Positions 8,391 to 16,925 of a stretch of 28,180 nucleotides of DNA are shown piece after piece. Source of the DNA: Desulfobacterales bacterium (GTDB lineage Bacteria > Desulfobacterota > Desulfobacteria > Desulfobacterales > JAHEIW01); the NCBI GenBank assembly GCA_030145015.1, contig JAQYWI010000056.1:1-28180 (forward strand). The letters run 5' to 3'. Numbering within the stretch: the stretch's first letter is position 1; each line of letters starts with the position of its first letter. The position numbers and the translations under genes were made by a program. The notes under the pieces were generated by a model. That model worked only from the letters and a program-made list of their open reading frames with translations, had not been told where the DNA came from and did no database searches.

Positions 8391-8719
8391 CGCAAACCCA
8401 TTTGATTGTGAAACCAGCCGTTTTTCAGCATTCCGAGATTATGGCGCCTTGCACCATATTGGAGCCCGGTTTCTAAACGGCCTTCCGCTGTTAGCCTGTT
8501 GAAATCTTTAACCATCGTTACGATTTTAAAATACCGGGGTCAAGAAAAAATTCTTATAAATCGAATAATTTACCGGAATTTCGGAAGGCTGATGTGCAAA
8601 GGCCACTTGCCTGGCCGGGTAGCGTCCTTTGAAACTATTGAATGATTGGGATACAATTGAGATTAAAATCCAAGCATTGCATCCAGCCGATGACACGGGA
8701 CGTCGAGGGCCTTAAGAGT
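8391..8719. other. Intergenic region upstream of sulP, no gene seen
   Basis: No credible coding frame was found. It must hold the promoter of the minus-strand sulP unit. The best candidate is weak: TTGACC (8544-8539) with TAACGA (8520-8515) at 18-base spacing, within a small ATCGTTACGAT palindrome. No riboswitch or RNA gene was recognised. Confidence 0.4.
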
Positions 8720-8747
8720 TTGACACCATTAAAAAAATATATATATT
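8720..8747 (+). promoter_or_regulatory. Near-consensus sigma70 promoter driving the hairpin leader
   Basis: A perfect -35 TTGACA (8720-8725) is followed after 16 bases by TATATT (8742-8747). The predicted transcript start, near 8754, is only about 5 bases before the first hairpin of the 8759-8871 cluster, and the ATP-grasp gene lies downstream on the same strand. Confidence 0.6.
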
Positions 8748-8758
8748 CACACAGGCGT

Positions 8759-8871
8759 CAACGACCACCCGCAAAGCGGGTGGCTTGGATTTTACCGCAA
8801 TAGGCGGTAAAAGACAGGGGCGCGAAGTGCCCCAATCGTTGCGGGTGGAACCGGGTGCGAAGCACCCGGTT
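8759..8871 (+). repeat. Cluster of four consecutive hairpins (REP/IS200-605-like or structured leader)
   Basis: Four stems follow one another. CCACCCGC/GCGGGTGG has loop AAA (8765-8783). TTTTACCGC/GCGGTAAAA has loop AATAG (8790-8812). GGGGCGC/GTGCCCC has loop GAA and one G-T pair (8817-8833). AACCGGGTGC/GCACCCGGTT has loop GAA (8849-8871). CAACGA (8759-8764) and TCGTTG (8836-8841) can close an outer stem, and a second GCGGGTGG (8841-8848) can compete for the first stem. This style resembles REP hairpins and subterminal hairpins of IS200/IS605 elements, but no transposase is present. Placed directly after a strong promoter, it would also form a highly folded 5' leader or small RNA. Confidence 0.7.
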
Positions 8872-8937
8872 TGGAAAACCCAATTGTGTCATCTGGATTT
8901 ATACCATTCAAAGATCTCAAGCGAGGAGAAAGAAATC

Positions 8938-10188
8938 TTGTTGAAAAAAGCAAGTGAAGCCACCATACCGGAAAAGCCCAGACTCTTGAAACAATTGAGA
9001 AAGGGAAAATTTAATATTCCCGATTTCATTTATGTGTCGGCATCTGATTTTAAAAACGAAAAATTTGACGATTTAAACGCTTTTCTGGATCGCCACCGCG
9101 AAAGCTTTAAGGTGATCACCCGCAGCGCGCATCCCCAGGAGGAATTCTTTAAAGGGGGAACGTTTGATTCATTGGAGACCTATGCCGATCTTGGGGGTAT
9201 TCAATATGCGCGAACCAAAATCATAAATCTGGCGAAAACCGCCAAAGAGCTGACCATTAAACGGCAGCAAAAATTCAATAATAGCCCTCAAATAGATCCG
9301 GAGAATATGGGCATCATCGTGATGCCCTTTATCAGCGGCACCAGCGTTATGGCCAAGATGCTGGGCAGCCATTGGGAATTCGGCTACTGCCGCGATAGGA
9401 TGCACAAAGTACAGCGCGAGCCCTACATCACCCGGACACCCCATGACAGAAGATTGATTAAGTTATCTGAAAAAATACAGAAACATTTAGGCCACCGCTG
9501 TGAAATCGAATTTGTGGTTTCGGAAGAAGGGCAGATCTGGGTGGTTCAGGCCAAAGACATTTCTCACATCGAAACCCTTGAACAGCAACAAAGCAACAGA
9601 TCCATTCAATTGGATGGCATCCGCCGAATCAGAAGGAACCATAATTATCGTGAGCGGCCGGTTTTCGTAATGGACAACAAGGAATTTTACCTGGAAATTA
9701 TTGGTAAATGCGAGGATCTTATTTTTGGTGACCAAAAGCCCGGGCCGAACATTGAGGAAATTCTTGAAATTATCACCAGGTATCAAACCGGACTGGAAGA
9801 CTTTGCTTTGAGACACCACCGCTTTGGCATTCTCGGGTTATCGATTCAAGAACCGGAGGAACTGTATCAGATCGCCAATCATTATCTGGACGATTTTCCC
9901 GACCTGCAGTCCCAGCTCTCCAAAGCGCTGCATGATAACCTGTACAATATTGATTATTTTTTATCAGAAGCCGACACCCTCCTTGCCAAAGACAAGTTCA
10001 GGGTCAATCTGTGCGGTCACGACGCCTACGGTATCGATACGGTTCGCAATCCCTTGTGGTCCGTATACTGGCATATGGATAAACACGATAAAATGGTCAA
10101 AGAATTCATGCGATTGGGATTTAAAACCGGAGACACGGTCGGAATTGAAATTAATTCGGATGAAGAACCGATTGTTTATCGTTTATAG
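8938..10188 (+). CDS. PPDK/PEP-synthase-like ATP-grasp domain protein
   Basis: A 416-aa protein. The ATP-grasp half of pyruvate phosphate dikinase/PEP synthase is recognisable but diverged: VITRSAHPQEEFFKGGTFDS (Arg62) matches the RSSA..ED..sFAG segment, GIIVMPFISGTSVMAKM matches the VqrMv strand, and CEIEFVVSEEGQIWVVQAKDI ends in the Q-x-[RK] motif (Q204, K206). The phosphohistidine swivelling domain and the PEP/pyruvate barrel are missing; residues about 210-416 are unrecognised. TTG 8938 is taken as start because GAGGAG (8923-8928) lies 9 bases upstream. The frame extends back to 8785, but only through the hairpin cluster. It is a likely partner or paralogue of the larger protein at 11033. 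No substrate can be assigned. Confidence 0.8.
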   Translation: MLKKASEATIPEKPRLLKQLRKGKFNIPDFIYVSASDFKNEKFDDLNAFLDRHRESFKVITRSAHPQEEFFKGGTFDSLETYADLGGIQYARTKIINLAKTAKELTIKRQQKFNNSPQIDPENMGIIVMPFISGTSVMAKMLGSHWEFGYCRDRMHKVQREPYITRTPHDRRLIKLSEKIQKHLGHRCEIEFVVSEEGQIWVVQAKDISHIETLEQQQSNRSIQLDGIRRIRRNHNYRERPVFVMDNKEFYLEIIGKCEDLIFGDQKPGPNIEEILEIITRYQTGLEDFALRHHRFGILGLSIQEPEELYQIANHYLDDFPDLQSQLSKALHDNLYNIDYFLSEADTLLAKDKFRVNLCGHDAYGIDTVRNPLWSVYWHMDKHDKMVKEFMRLGFKTGDTVGIEINSDEEPIVYRL

Positions 10189-10333
10189 AGGTTTTAGCCT
10201 GTCTGCCATCTCAGAAAGACCCTTTTTAATCTTTAGATCCCTTATTACTTCCTGCCTCGCCCGGGCAAGCGCATAACTGAAACTGCCGGTTCTTATACAT
10301 GGTTCTATTTGAGCTTCGTTATCAGGTGCGGCA

Positions 10334-10359
10334 CCGGGGCCTTCAGGGGCAGGCCCCGG
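10334..10359. repeat. GC-rich perfect hairpin between convergent genes
   Basis: CCGGGGCCT and AGGCCCCGG form a 9-bp perfect stem with an 8-base loop in the 247-bp gap between the ATP-grasp gene (ends 10188) and uspA-like gene (ends 10436). It could aid termination from either side, though no U-run follows. Nothing else was seen in the gap. Confidence 0.4.
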
Positions 10360-10435
10360 AGCTGAGATCATTTAACAACGGCCGCCTGGCAATCGCCATT
10401 GGCAAAAAAGGGGTTGCTGCTTCTCGGAATGCGAG

Positions 10436-10894
10436 TCACTCGTGTTCGCCGGGGACTACCATTACCGGGCATCGGGCATAACCGATGACTTTCTGTGCCA
10501 CACTCCCCAGAAAAAATTTCTTGAGCCCGGTTCTACCGTGAGAGCCGAGAACGATCAGATCGACGCCTTTGTCTTTGGAATCCTTTATGATTAATTCGTG
10601 CGGATGTCTTCCCCAATGCACTGTGGTCTCAACGGGGATATTTTTTTCATTCGCTTTCGCCTCTACTTTTTGCAATAAAGCATGGGCCTCTTGATCCATC
10701 TGCTCTTTTGCCCCGGGCGTCCCTTCGATCTGTTTGGGATAGACGTCGATGACCGTTATGGCATACAGCCTGCTGTTGCACGTATTGGCCATGCTGAGTG
10801 CCTGCTCTACAGCAAAATCGCTATTGCTGGAACCGTCTACCGCAACAAGAATCTTTTCGCCTTTTGTCAAAGGACATGTAACTTCTTCCGCCAT
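10436..10894 (-). CDS. Universal stress protein, UspA family (ATP-binding type)
   Basis: A 152-aa cytoplasmic protein with a single Usp domain. KILVAVDGSSNSDFAVEQAL is the N-terminal strand and Asp, and GSHGRTGLKKFFLGSVAQKV fits the G-x2-G-x9-G-[S/T] nucleotide-binding motif of ATP-binding Usps. PVMVVPGEHE closes the fold. Start ATG 10894 has AAGGAG upstream. Usp proteins are typically induced by starvation and energy stress. Its separate promoter-like region suggests independent expression from the PEP-binding gene 138 bp upstream. Confidence 0.93.
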   Translation of the reverse strand: MAEEVTCPLTKGEKILVAVDGSSNSDFAVEQALSMANTCNSRLYAITVIDVYPKQIEGTPGAKEQMDQEAHALLQKVEAKANEKNIPVETTVHWGRHPHELIIKDSKDKGVDLIVLGSHGRTGLKKFFLGSVAQKVIGYARCPVMVVPGEHE

Positions 10895-10928
10895 ACCCTC
10901 ATCTCCTTTTAAATAAGATTTTCGGTTT

Positions 10929-10970
10929 ATTATAAACAGTCTGCATCACCCGAAATAAACGGGACGATGC
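10929..10970 (-). promoter_or_regulatory. Promoter-like region with hairpin upstream of the Usp gene
   Basis: A perfect minus-strand TATAAT (10934-10929) lies within the near-palindrome GTTTATTATAAAC, 35 bases before the Usp start. No good -35 is present at 16-18 bases, which suggests activator dependence. A hairpin, GCATC.CCCG...CGGG..GATGC (10943-10970), overlaps the -35 position. Confidence 0.35.
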
Positions 10971-10978
10971 GATTCGAT

Positions 10979-11005
10979 GCGTCAGGAGGTTATCATCGCT
11001 GACGC
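10979..11005. promoter_or_regulatory. Perfect spaced inverted repeat GCGTCAG-N13-CTGACGC
   Basis: 7-bp perfect arms (10979-10985, 10999-11005) lie between the PEP-binding gene and the Usp gene. With a 13-bp centre it could be a dimeric regulator site for the Usp promoter, or a terminator stem for the gene ending at 11033. The sequence does not decide between these. Confidence 0.35.
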
Positions 11006-11032
11006 AAAGCCGTCTCTTTATTTTTGACCGCT

Positions 11033-13630
11033 TTATACGTGGGCAGCCATGATACCGGCTAGATCTTCCTGTATTTTTAATCGGTAACGCTTCACTGCTG
11101 TCGGATTGGACATCACCATATCCAGCTGGCGCGTATGAATGATTAAATAACCGACAACCATCAAATACCGTTTCATCTCTTCCATATCATAATTCTCGAT
11201 GCGGGCAATGAGTGCGTCTCCCTTAACGTCCACATTGAAATGATTTTCTTCCAGAATATCTCTGACCAGCAACACCCGCTTAAGTCTTCGATCGAAATCG
11301 GCCGCCCCGCCTTTATATCGAAAACTAATATAATTCTCCTTTGACCGCTCCGAAACCATGCTTTCAACAACCGAGAAATGAAAACCGAGCCGCGACATGA
11401 GGTTGCAAAAATTCTTCGAGATCATGAAGTAATTCCGCACGGCATAACTGGATCGGACGCCGACGGCCAGAGCGGGGTTGGCGGTTGCCTGAAACATGAC
11501 CGACATGAATCCCTTCCCGTCCACGGCCGGCGGCCCCTCCCACGAAACTGCCGTTATACCCTCCCAAATCGCCAGCATGGGAATGGAGACGATGTTTTCC
11601 AGATGAACGTAGCGCCCGTCTACTTCTTCCCTAAAACCATCGTCAAGATTTAGAATCCACCACTGCATGGGAACGTCGCAAACAAGTTGTTTGCTGGAAC
11701 GCTCTGAAAAATTATGGCTTTTCCCAAAATTGAACATCTCGTGAACCGATTTTTCATGAATGAAACGGGTGATGTCATGCAGGCTAGTGCAATTTTGGGG
11801 GCGGAATTGAGGTGAATCCGGGTCCAGAAGATGAAGCGGAATGATATACGGACTGATCTGCTTCAATGTCTGAAAAACCGGACTTCCCGCCATCAGGTTC
11901 TTCCGATTCTCCATCACCTCAAACGGCTGCTCCGGACGACCTTTATAGACCGTGGCTTCATCAGCATCTAATGTTATCCAGTCGCCGGTGCTGACCAGAT
12001 CCATTACCGATTCAACCCCAAATATCGCCGGCACACCGTATTCTCTCGCCACGGTAGCGAGATGGCCCGCAAATCCGCCCTCTTCGGTTAACACCCCCGC
12101 TGCCCGGTTGAGCAGCGACGCCCATTGGGGAAGGGCTTGGCGAGCCACCAGTACGGCGCCTTCGGGAAAAGACGTGATGTCACGTTTCCGCTCAGCCCGA
12201 TACACAGGGCCGTAGGCGATCCCGACACTGGCCGGTGTACCCCCCTGGACCAAAACATCCAATCCTTCAAAGGGCGTTTGGGGGGACGGGATCGTGGCCT
12301 GATCGTCTGTTTCCGTCACCTGCATGGTGCGGCATTGTAAAATATGCAGGTTCCCGTTGGGATCGAAGCCCCATTCCACATCCTGGGGCTTTTGATAATA
12401 GCGTTCAAGGTTGAGGGCTGATTCGGCCAGCCGGACAGCCTGCGCATCATCGATACAGGGCAATCGTTGGGCTTCTCCGGCCACCTCGGTTCGATCAATA
12501 CCCGCTTTCTCACGGCATACCAGTTTGCTGCTTTTGGGCTTAATATCCCGGCTGATGATCCGAGGCGGATTTTCCTTGGTCAAATAAAATAGATCACAGG
12601 GCATACTCCCATCAACGGCAGAGTTGGGAAGTCCCCAGACGGCATTGATGCAGATGGCATCATGCTTCGGATTAACCGGATCACGCGTGTAGATGACCCC
12701 GCCGGCCAGCGCTTCCACCATGGCCGTACAGCCCACGCACATGGCGATATCCTCATCCTTAAGCCCCCGGTTGAGACGATAGGTTACGGCCGAAAACCCG
12801 TATTTGCTGGCAACCACGGATTTGTATGCCTGCAACACGTGATCCGGTTGAACATTGAGTTCCGAATGATATTGGCCGGCAAAAGACCTTCCGGCCACGT
12901 CCTCGCCCGAAGCACTGCTCCGCAACGCGACCCGCACGCCATTTCCGGTGACAGATTCCAGCTGGTGATAGGCGTCGGTTACGGCGGCTGCCAAATCATT
13001 CGGCACCGCTGCATCGGCAATCAACTGCTGGATGTTCTGGCATTGGCGGTAAAGTCCTTCAACATCGCTCATATCCGTAAACTGAAAGCGCCGATCGATC
13101 TCCAACTGAAGATCATTGTGTTCAAAAAAACGCCGGTATGCGCTCGATGTGATGGCAAATCCGTCGGGTGTGGGAAAACCGAGGCGATTGCGAACCTCCC
13201 CAAGGGTTGCCATCTTATTCCCGACCAGGGGGGTCAGATCCTTTTGAATATCGCAAAAGGGGACGGTGAATCTCGGGTCGGATGTGGTTTCTTTTTCTTT
13301 CAGGACCTGATCGATTTGATGCTCAATGTTATGGAAGGAATCATACAGGGCAAGATATTTACCCGGCTTCAGTTCTTCCAGGTTTCGAATCATGCGATAG
13401 ACTTCAACCGATGTGGCCGTCGTATTTGCCCGGACAAATGGCATTCCAAAAGGCGCTTCCCCCTGGAGCGCCTTTTCAATGTCGCCCATCATCTCAAGGG
13501 CCCGGTTATTGGCGTTGAGAAGCAGTTTGAAGTTGTGGTAGCGCGCCCGTAAATCGACCCGAAGCGCCTCAACATCCATGGTTTGGCGCCGCTTCCGATT
13601 AAATAGAATCTTTTCTAAAAGACCCAGCAT
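11033..13630 (-). CDS. PEP/pyruvate-binding domain protein, PEP-synthase-like without TIM barrel
   Basis: An 865-aa cytoplasmic protein. Residues 1-130 are helical. Residues about 130-440 form the PPDK-type ATP-grasp domain ([55 protein letters not shown]). Residues about 455-565 are the mobile phosphohistidine domain, with [20 protein letters not shown] (His523). The family's C-terminal PEP/pyruvate-binding TIM barrel is absent, and about 300 unrecognised residues ([26 protein letters not shown]) replace it. The enzyme could therefore phosphorylate its own His523 from ATP and pass the group to something other than pyruvate; this is inference. It starts 23 bp after the two-TM gene, with a weak ribosome site; ATG at residue 18 is an alternative start. 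Confidence 0.88.
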   Translation of the reverse strand: MLGLLEKILFNRKRRQTMDVEALRVDLRARYHNFKLLLNANNRALEMMGDIEKALQGEAPFGMPFVRANTTATSVEVYRMIRNLEELKPGKYLALYDSFHNIEHQIDQVLKEKETTSDPRFTVPFCDIQKDLTPLVGNKMATLGEVRNRLGFPTPDGFAITSSAYRRFFEHNDLQLEIDRRFQFTDMSDVEGLYRQCQNIQQLIADAAVPNDLAAAVTDAYHQLESVTGNGVRVALRSSASGEDVAGRSFAGQYHSELNVQPDHVLQAYKSVVASKYGFSAVTYRLNRGLKDEDIAMCVGCTAMVEALAGGVIYTRDPVNPKHDAICINAVWGLPNSAVDGSMPCDLFYLTKENPPRIISRDIKPKSSKLVCREKAGIDRTEVAGEAQRLPCIDDAQAVRLAESALNLERYYQKPQDVEWGFDPNGNLHILQCRTMQVTETDDQATIPSPQTPFEGLDVLVQGGTPASVGIAYGPVYRAERKRDITSFPEGAVLVARQALPQWASLLNRAAGVLTEEGGFAGHLATVAREYGVPAIFGVESVMDLVSTGDWITLDADEATVYKGRPEQPFEVMENRKNLMAGSPVFQTLKQISPYIIPLHLLDPDSPQFRPQNCTSLHDITRFIHEKSVHEMFNFGKSHNFSERSSKQLVCDVPMQWWILNLDDGFREEVDGRYVHLENIVSIPMLAIWEGITAVSWEGPPAVDGKGFMSVMFQATANPALAVGVRSSYAVRNYFMISKNFCNLMSRLGFHFSVVESMVSERSKENYISFRYKGGAADFDRRLKRVLLVRDILEENHFNVDVKGDALIARIENYDMEEMKRYLMVVGYLIIHTRQLDMVMSNPTAVKRYRLKIQEDLAGIMAAHV

Positions 13631-13653
13631 GGTTTCAAAAAAATCAAAAAAGA

Positions 13654-14340
13654 TTAATGCTCGAGTCTAAGCCCCCATCCCTCAAACATGTACATGATGG
13701 CAAACCCATACCAGAGCGTGTAAACCACATAAAATATTAGAGAAAAGCTAACCACGCCATATCGATCGGTTATCTTTTGGGGCTCGATACCGTAATAGTT
13801 GTACGCCGTTTCGACTGCTTTCTTCTGAATCAGATCCACCACCTTGGCTGCCTCGAATTTTTTCTGTTTCTTCAAAGCCAAATCCAACGCTTTAAGGGCT
13901 TCCCACCAATTGTAGAGCGCCTCTTTTTCAGAGATGCCGTATTTATCCGATACGCGCTTGCCTTCGTTATGATACATAGAATCAGCATCCGTAAGGCTGT
14001 TTTCAAGTATTTGCCCGAGATCGCCGCTGACCTTCAAATTTGCACCCGACACTTGAACACGGGCCCCTCCTTTTTCGAAAAGAGACGCGATTTGCCCGGC
14101 CTGTTTGTCGCTATCGAGCTTTAAATCAACACTGACCTGAGTCCCGTTAAGCGGCTTGGCTTCTTTCTTTGCCTTGGGGATATAGTAGGCGGAACCCTTG
14201 GATATGGAGTTATAGAGCATATCCAAATTCTCGAGGGCATTTTTCCCGCCAAATACCGGCAGAAACAAGATGATCAGAACAATCGTAAATATTACGAATA
14301 AGCCGAATCCGGTATAAAATTCTCTTTTATGTGCAATCAT
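13654..14340 (-). CDS. Hypothetical membrane protein with two TM helices and periplasmic domain
   Basis: A 228-aa protein of no family I recognise. A short cytoplasmic start leads to a helix ([19 protein letters not shown], about residues 12-30), then about 160 hydrophilic residues probably in the periplasm, including [20 protein letters not shown] and a helical stretch rich in Lys. A second helix follows near the C-terminus ([20 protein letters not shown]). Its ATG overlaps the TauE/SafE stop in an ATGA, implying translational coupling. It is therefore probably an accessory subunit of that exporter or a link to the PEP-binding protein encoded 23 bp downstream. Confidence 0.85.
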   Translation of the reverse strand: MIAHKREFYTGFGLFVIFTIVLIILFLPVFGGKNALENLDMLYNSISKGSAYYIPKAKKEAKPLNGTQVSVDLKLDSDKQAGQIASLFEKGGARVQVSGANLKVSGDLGQILENSLTDADSMYHNEGKRVSDKYGISEKEALYNWWEALKALDLALKKQKKFEAAKVVDLIQKKAVETAYNYYGIEPQKITDRYGVVSFSLIFYVVYTLWYGFAIMYMFEGWGLRLEH

Positions 14341-15623
14341 AGCGACGCCTCCTCTCCCTTAAGGATACGAATATTTTTAAGAAACGTTCCGATGACCCAG
14401 ACGGAGAACCCGCCGATGACCACAAAAAAGGCCCAGATCCCGATGGTTTCCAGCACCGCACCGGTACCTTTCGATATGGGGATCACATCCATTTCCCCGA
14501 GTTTGGCCGGGAGCGCGAAGATCCGGTTGACAAATCCGGCCAGAACCGCCATGGCGTAAAATCCGCGGATGGTAATACCGGGCACGACCTTGGTCACCAT
14601 GGCACCGATCTGAATCCCCACCAGGGATCCCAATAGCATTCCCATGGCCAGGGTATAAAAAATAAAACCGTAAATGGCATACTGGGTGATGGCGGCAAAA
14701 CCGGCGGTAAACACGATCTGAAAGATATCCGTGCCGACGGTGGTCATGGAAGAGACCCCCAGGCCATACACAAAGATGGGGAATGTCAGAAATCCTCCGC
14801 CGACGCCCATGATACCTGCGGCAAAACCCACCAAAGCCCCGCTCGCCACCAGAAAAACCCAGGAAATGCTTCTGCCGCCGGGAACCAGATCGCCGTCGAA
14901 CTTGACCATCGGTGGCATTTTCATAGCCTGAAGTTTTGCGGGCACGTTGCCCAACTCTGCCCCTTCTACCTTGCCCCCATGGGCATCCCCAGCGCCCCCC
15001 TTTTTGCGGGATTTTAGAAAGTCGGCCATGGCGTAAATACCTAAAAGTCCCAACATCAGCGAATAGACCGTGGAGATAAAGGCATCGCTCAAGACCGGAT
15101 TGATTTCATAAAGGGTCCGGTTAATCACACCCCCCACCGTGGCGCCGATGATGGCACCGATGAGGAAAACAAGTGCGAGGCCCACATTGACATTGCCCAG
15201 TTTCCGGTGAATCACACTTCCCATGATGGCTTTGGCAAAGATATGAAAGAGATCGGTACCCACAGCCATAATGCCCCTGATGCCGGCACTCATCAAAGCC
15301 GGTGCAATAATAAAGCCGCCGCCGGCTCCGATGCAGCCGGTAATGAGACCGGCACCCATCCCGATCAGAATAGACACGATAAAAATGTCCATGCTGTAAA
15401 AGGCCGGGCTGTAAGCCTTTTTACCCCCGAGCACCTCCGGCAGGGCATTGGTGATTTCATTGGCAAAGGCAAATCCGCCCAAAATCACCGGAAGGGTCAG
15501 CAACCCAAGTACGAATAACCGTTTGCGACTGCCCAGGATGTTTTTGGACATCTCCAGCTCCCATCGGGAATGGGCCAGGGCGCCCAGCATCAAAAACTTA
15601 CCCAACTGTCTGAATTTGCTCAT
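14337..15623 (-). CDS. TauE/SafE-family sulfite/organosulfonate exporter, long form
   Basis: A 428-aa inner-membrane protein with the family's two inverted halves, each marked by a glycine-rich helix start: LITGCIGAGGGFIIAPALMS and AAGIMGVGGGFLTFPIFVYG. About 9-10 membrane segments are visible. It is longer than the usual 250-300 aa because of an N-terminal extension before the first half and a charged cytoplasmic loop (FLKSRKKGGAGDAHGG to about KMPPMVKFDGD). The family moves sulfite, sulfoacetate or related anions by proton motive force; sulfite or another sulfur oxyanion is inferred here. GAGG lies just upstream of ATG 15623. It follows a receiver gene by 47 bp and overlaps the next gene by 4 bp. 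Confidence 0.9.
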   Translation of the reverse strand: MSKFRQLGKFLMLGALAHSRWELEMSKNILGSRKRLFVLGLLTLPVILGGFAFANEITNALPEVLGGKKAYSPAFYSMDIFIVSILIGMGAGLITGCIGAGGGFIIAPALMSAGIRGIMAVGTDLFHIFAKAIMGSVIHRKLGNVNVGLALVFLIGAIIGATVGGVINRTLYEINPVLSDAFISTVYSLMLGLLGIYAMADFLKSRKKGGAGDAHGGKVEGAELGNVPAKLQAMKMPPMVKFDGDLVPGGRSISWVFLVASGALVGFAAGIMGVGGGFLTFPIFVYGLGVSSMTTVGTDIFQIVFTAGFAAITQYAIYGFIFYTLAMGMLLGSLVGIQIGAMVTKVVPGITIRGFYAMAVLAGFVNRIFALPAKLGEMDVIPISKGTGAVLETIGIWAFFVVIGGFSVWVIGTFLKNIRILKGEEASL

Positions 15624-15670
15624 TTCCTCTACGCTCCTCTTGTTATTCGTTGAAGGGATCTCATCTGTCC

Positions 15671-16093
15671 TTATTTATCTTCATCCGCGCAATGTCTAAT
15701 CTTTTCGATTTTTTCCTCTTGTATGACCTTTTTCTGATGGGCATCCTGCAATTTGTGAAATAGGTCGTCGATTTCCACCGACTTAAAAAGAAAGTCAAAT
15801 GCACCTAACTTGATCCCCTGGACGGCAATCGAGGGATTGGCCTGGTTGGCCAGGAGGATGACTTCGACCAGCGGATCCATGGTTTTGATCTCCCTCAGAA
15901 GCGCAATACCGTCGGTACCCGCTATCATCAGGTCCAGCAGGACGACGTCGATATCTTTCTTTTTGATCTCAGAAAGGGTTTGTGCCCTGCTCCGGGCTCT
16001 TCGAATCGCCAGGCCCTGATCCGACAACCCATGGTAAATACGGTCGGAGGTTGTCGGTTCATTATCAACTAGAAGAACGCTAAAACCTCCCAT
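15671..16093 (-). CDS. Single-domain receiver protein with altered switch residue
   Basis: A 140-aa REC-only protein. The phospho-acceptor is D54 (VVLLDLMIAGTDG) and the conserved Lys is K104 (FLFKSVEID, with KS instead of the usual KP). The acidic pocket is reduced to D10-N11-E12, and the switch Thr/Ser is Ala82 (EVILLANQANP). Loss of the Thr usually weakens the phosphorylation-induced change, so this may be a phosphate sink or a constitutive partner. The C-terminus is a short charged helix and no output domain follows. GGGG precedes ATG 16093. It lies 47 bp upstream of the TauE/SafE gene, probably co-transcribed. Confidence 0.88.
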   Translation of the reverse strand: MGGFSVLLVDNEPTTSDRIYHGLSDQGLAIRRARSRAQTLSEIKKKDIDVVLLDLMIAGTDGIALLREIKTMDPLVEVILLANQANPSIAVQGIKLGAFDFLFKSVEIDDLFHKLQDAHQKKVIQEEKIEKIRHCADEDK

Positions 16094-16150
16094 CTTATTT
16101 CCCCTTCTCCTATACAGACGCTCCCTCAGCCGGTCAGCGGTCCGGCAGCC

Positions 16151-16298
16151 TTAGAAGTGGTTTCAAAACCTCAGATCAGGTTCAAGGGCAAGGCGCAGGC
16201 CGATCGAGAAAGCGCAGCATACATGGGTATGTGAGCATTTATCGAAGGCCTGCAACGCAGCCATTGGGCCTTAGATGGGGTTTTGAAACCACTTCTAA
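16151..16298. repeat. 148-bp long palindrome with perfect 20-bp arms
   Basis: TTAGAAGTGGTTTCAAAACC (16151-16170) and its exact reverse complement (16279-16298) bound an imperfect palindrome. Its interior also mirrors: GGCGCAGGCC with GGCCTGCAACGC, and GCATAC with GTATGTGAGC at the centre. The right arm overlaps the end of the receiver gene above and provides its TAG stop. No protein frame or transposase is inside. It resembles a non-autonomous mobile palindrome or REP-type element. Confidence 0.75.
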
Positions 16299-16840
16299 TC
16301 ATTATCCGTTGAGGCTGTTGGGTTGTGATCGTCATTTAGGTTGTTGCCGCCGGCATCATCGAGGCGGTCTCGGTCTCTATGGAATAGAGCCGCAATAGAG
16401 CCGCATATTTTTTTAAGGCCCCGCTGTTCTTCGCTCCCGGAATGGGTCGCTTGACGTATCTTTTCTGTTTGGGAGGATTTATGGCTGTGGGCAAGCTTTA
16501 TCCTTTCAGTCAACTCCTCGATATCTGCCGGCTTGATGAGATAATCATACGCCCCGAGCTCCATGCCTTGAATGGCCGTATCAACCCGTGCGTGACCGGT
16601 CAGCATAATAATATGGATCAAGGGGTTGACAGCCGTGATTTCCTTGAGGGTATCCAATCCGCTCTGACCCGGCATCAAAACATCCAGCACCACCACATCA
16701 AAATCCTGCTTCCGGATTAATTCCAGGGCGCTGTCCCCGCTGAACGCGCAAGTGACCTCAAAATTCCTGAATTCCAGACGGTTGGCAAGAATTTGTGCAA
16801 ATTCTTCCTCGTCATCCACCACAAGCACTTTGATTGTCAT
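16295..16840 (-). CDS. Response regulator, receiver domain with frameshift-extended tail
   Basis: A 181-aa protein with a canonical receiver (1-120): D9-D10, D53 (VVVLDVLMPGQSG), Thr in IIMLTGHAR, KP in YLIKPADIEEL. There is no output domain. The tail after residue 149 appears derived: an 11-bp tandem duplication (16383-16393 = 16394-16404) shifts the frame. With one copy removed, the reading would be GLKKICGSIP followed by TAG, giving 150 aa. The present tail (HRDRDRLDDAGGNNLNDDHN) runs on until the palindrome at 16298 supplies a stop. ATG 16840 starts the leftward unit and lies about 50 bases from a promoter-like sequence. Confidence 0.88.
   Translation of the reverse strand: MTIKVLVVDDEEEFAQILANRLEFRNFEVTCAFSGDSALELIRKQDFDVVVLDVLMPGQSGLDTLKEITAVNPLIHIIMLTGHARVDTAIQGMELGAYDYLIKPADIEELTERIKLAHSHKSSQTEKIRQATHSGSEEQRGLKKICGSIAALFHRDRDRLDDAGGNNLNDDHNPTASTDND
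16383..16404. repeat. 11-bp perfect tandem duplication inside receiver gene
   Basis: AATAGAGCCGC occurs twice back to back. As 11 is not a multiple of three, it changes the reading frame of the 16295-16840 gene. Removing one copy brings a TAG into frame directly after it. Confidence 0.85.
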
Positions 16841-16896
16841 GGAATCTTCACCAAATCTTATTGAGAAATGACCTCATCAGATAACTAAAAGGGATC

Positions 16897-16925
16897 AGAA
16901 TAATATTATAATCGTTTCGGATCAA
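16897..16925 (-). promoter_or_regulatory. Putative promoter of the receiver-TauE unit
   Basis: On the minus strand TTGATC (16925-16920) and TATTCT (16902-16897) are 17 bases apart, about 57 bases upstream of ATG 16840. A TATAAT also lies between them, so the register is uncertain. Confidence 0.35.

Noticed and set aside
8435..8465. Sigma54 promoter (TGGCGCCTTGCA)
   Set aside because: GG and GC are only 8 bases apart instead of the required spacing.
8759..8871. Retron or IS-encoded guide RNA
   Set aside because: No reverse transcriptase, TnpA or TnpB frame is present; only the hairpins are seen, so only a REP-like or leader call is supported.
8785..10188. 467-aa start for the ATP-grasp protein
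   Set aside because: The first 51 codons are hairpin DNA; the TTG at 8938 has a GAGGAG site at proper spacing.
10183..10371. 62-codon minus-strand frame after the ATP-grasp gene
   Set aside because: It runs through the GC hairpin and overlaps the 3' end of the ATP-grasp gene, with no ribosome site or recognisable family.
12662..13552. 296-codon plus-strand open frame inside the PEP-binding gene
   Set aside because: It is antisense to strongly recognisable PPDK motifs and its translation has no family resemblance; it is a shadow of the real gene's codon pattern.
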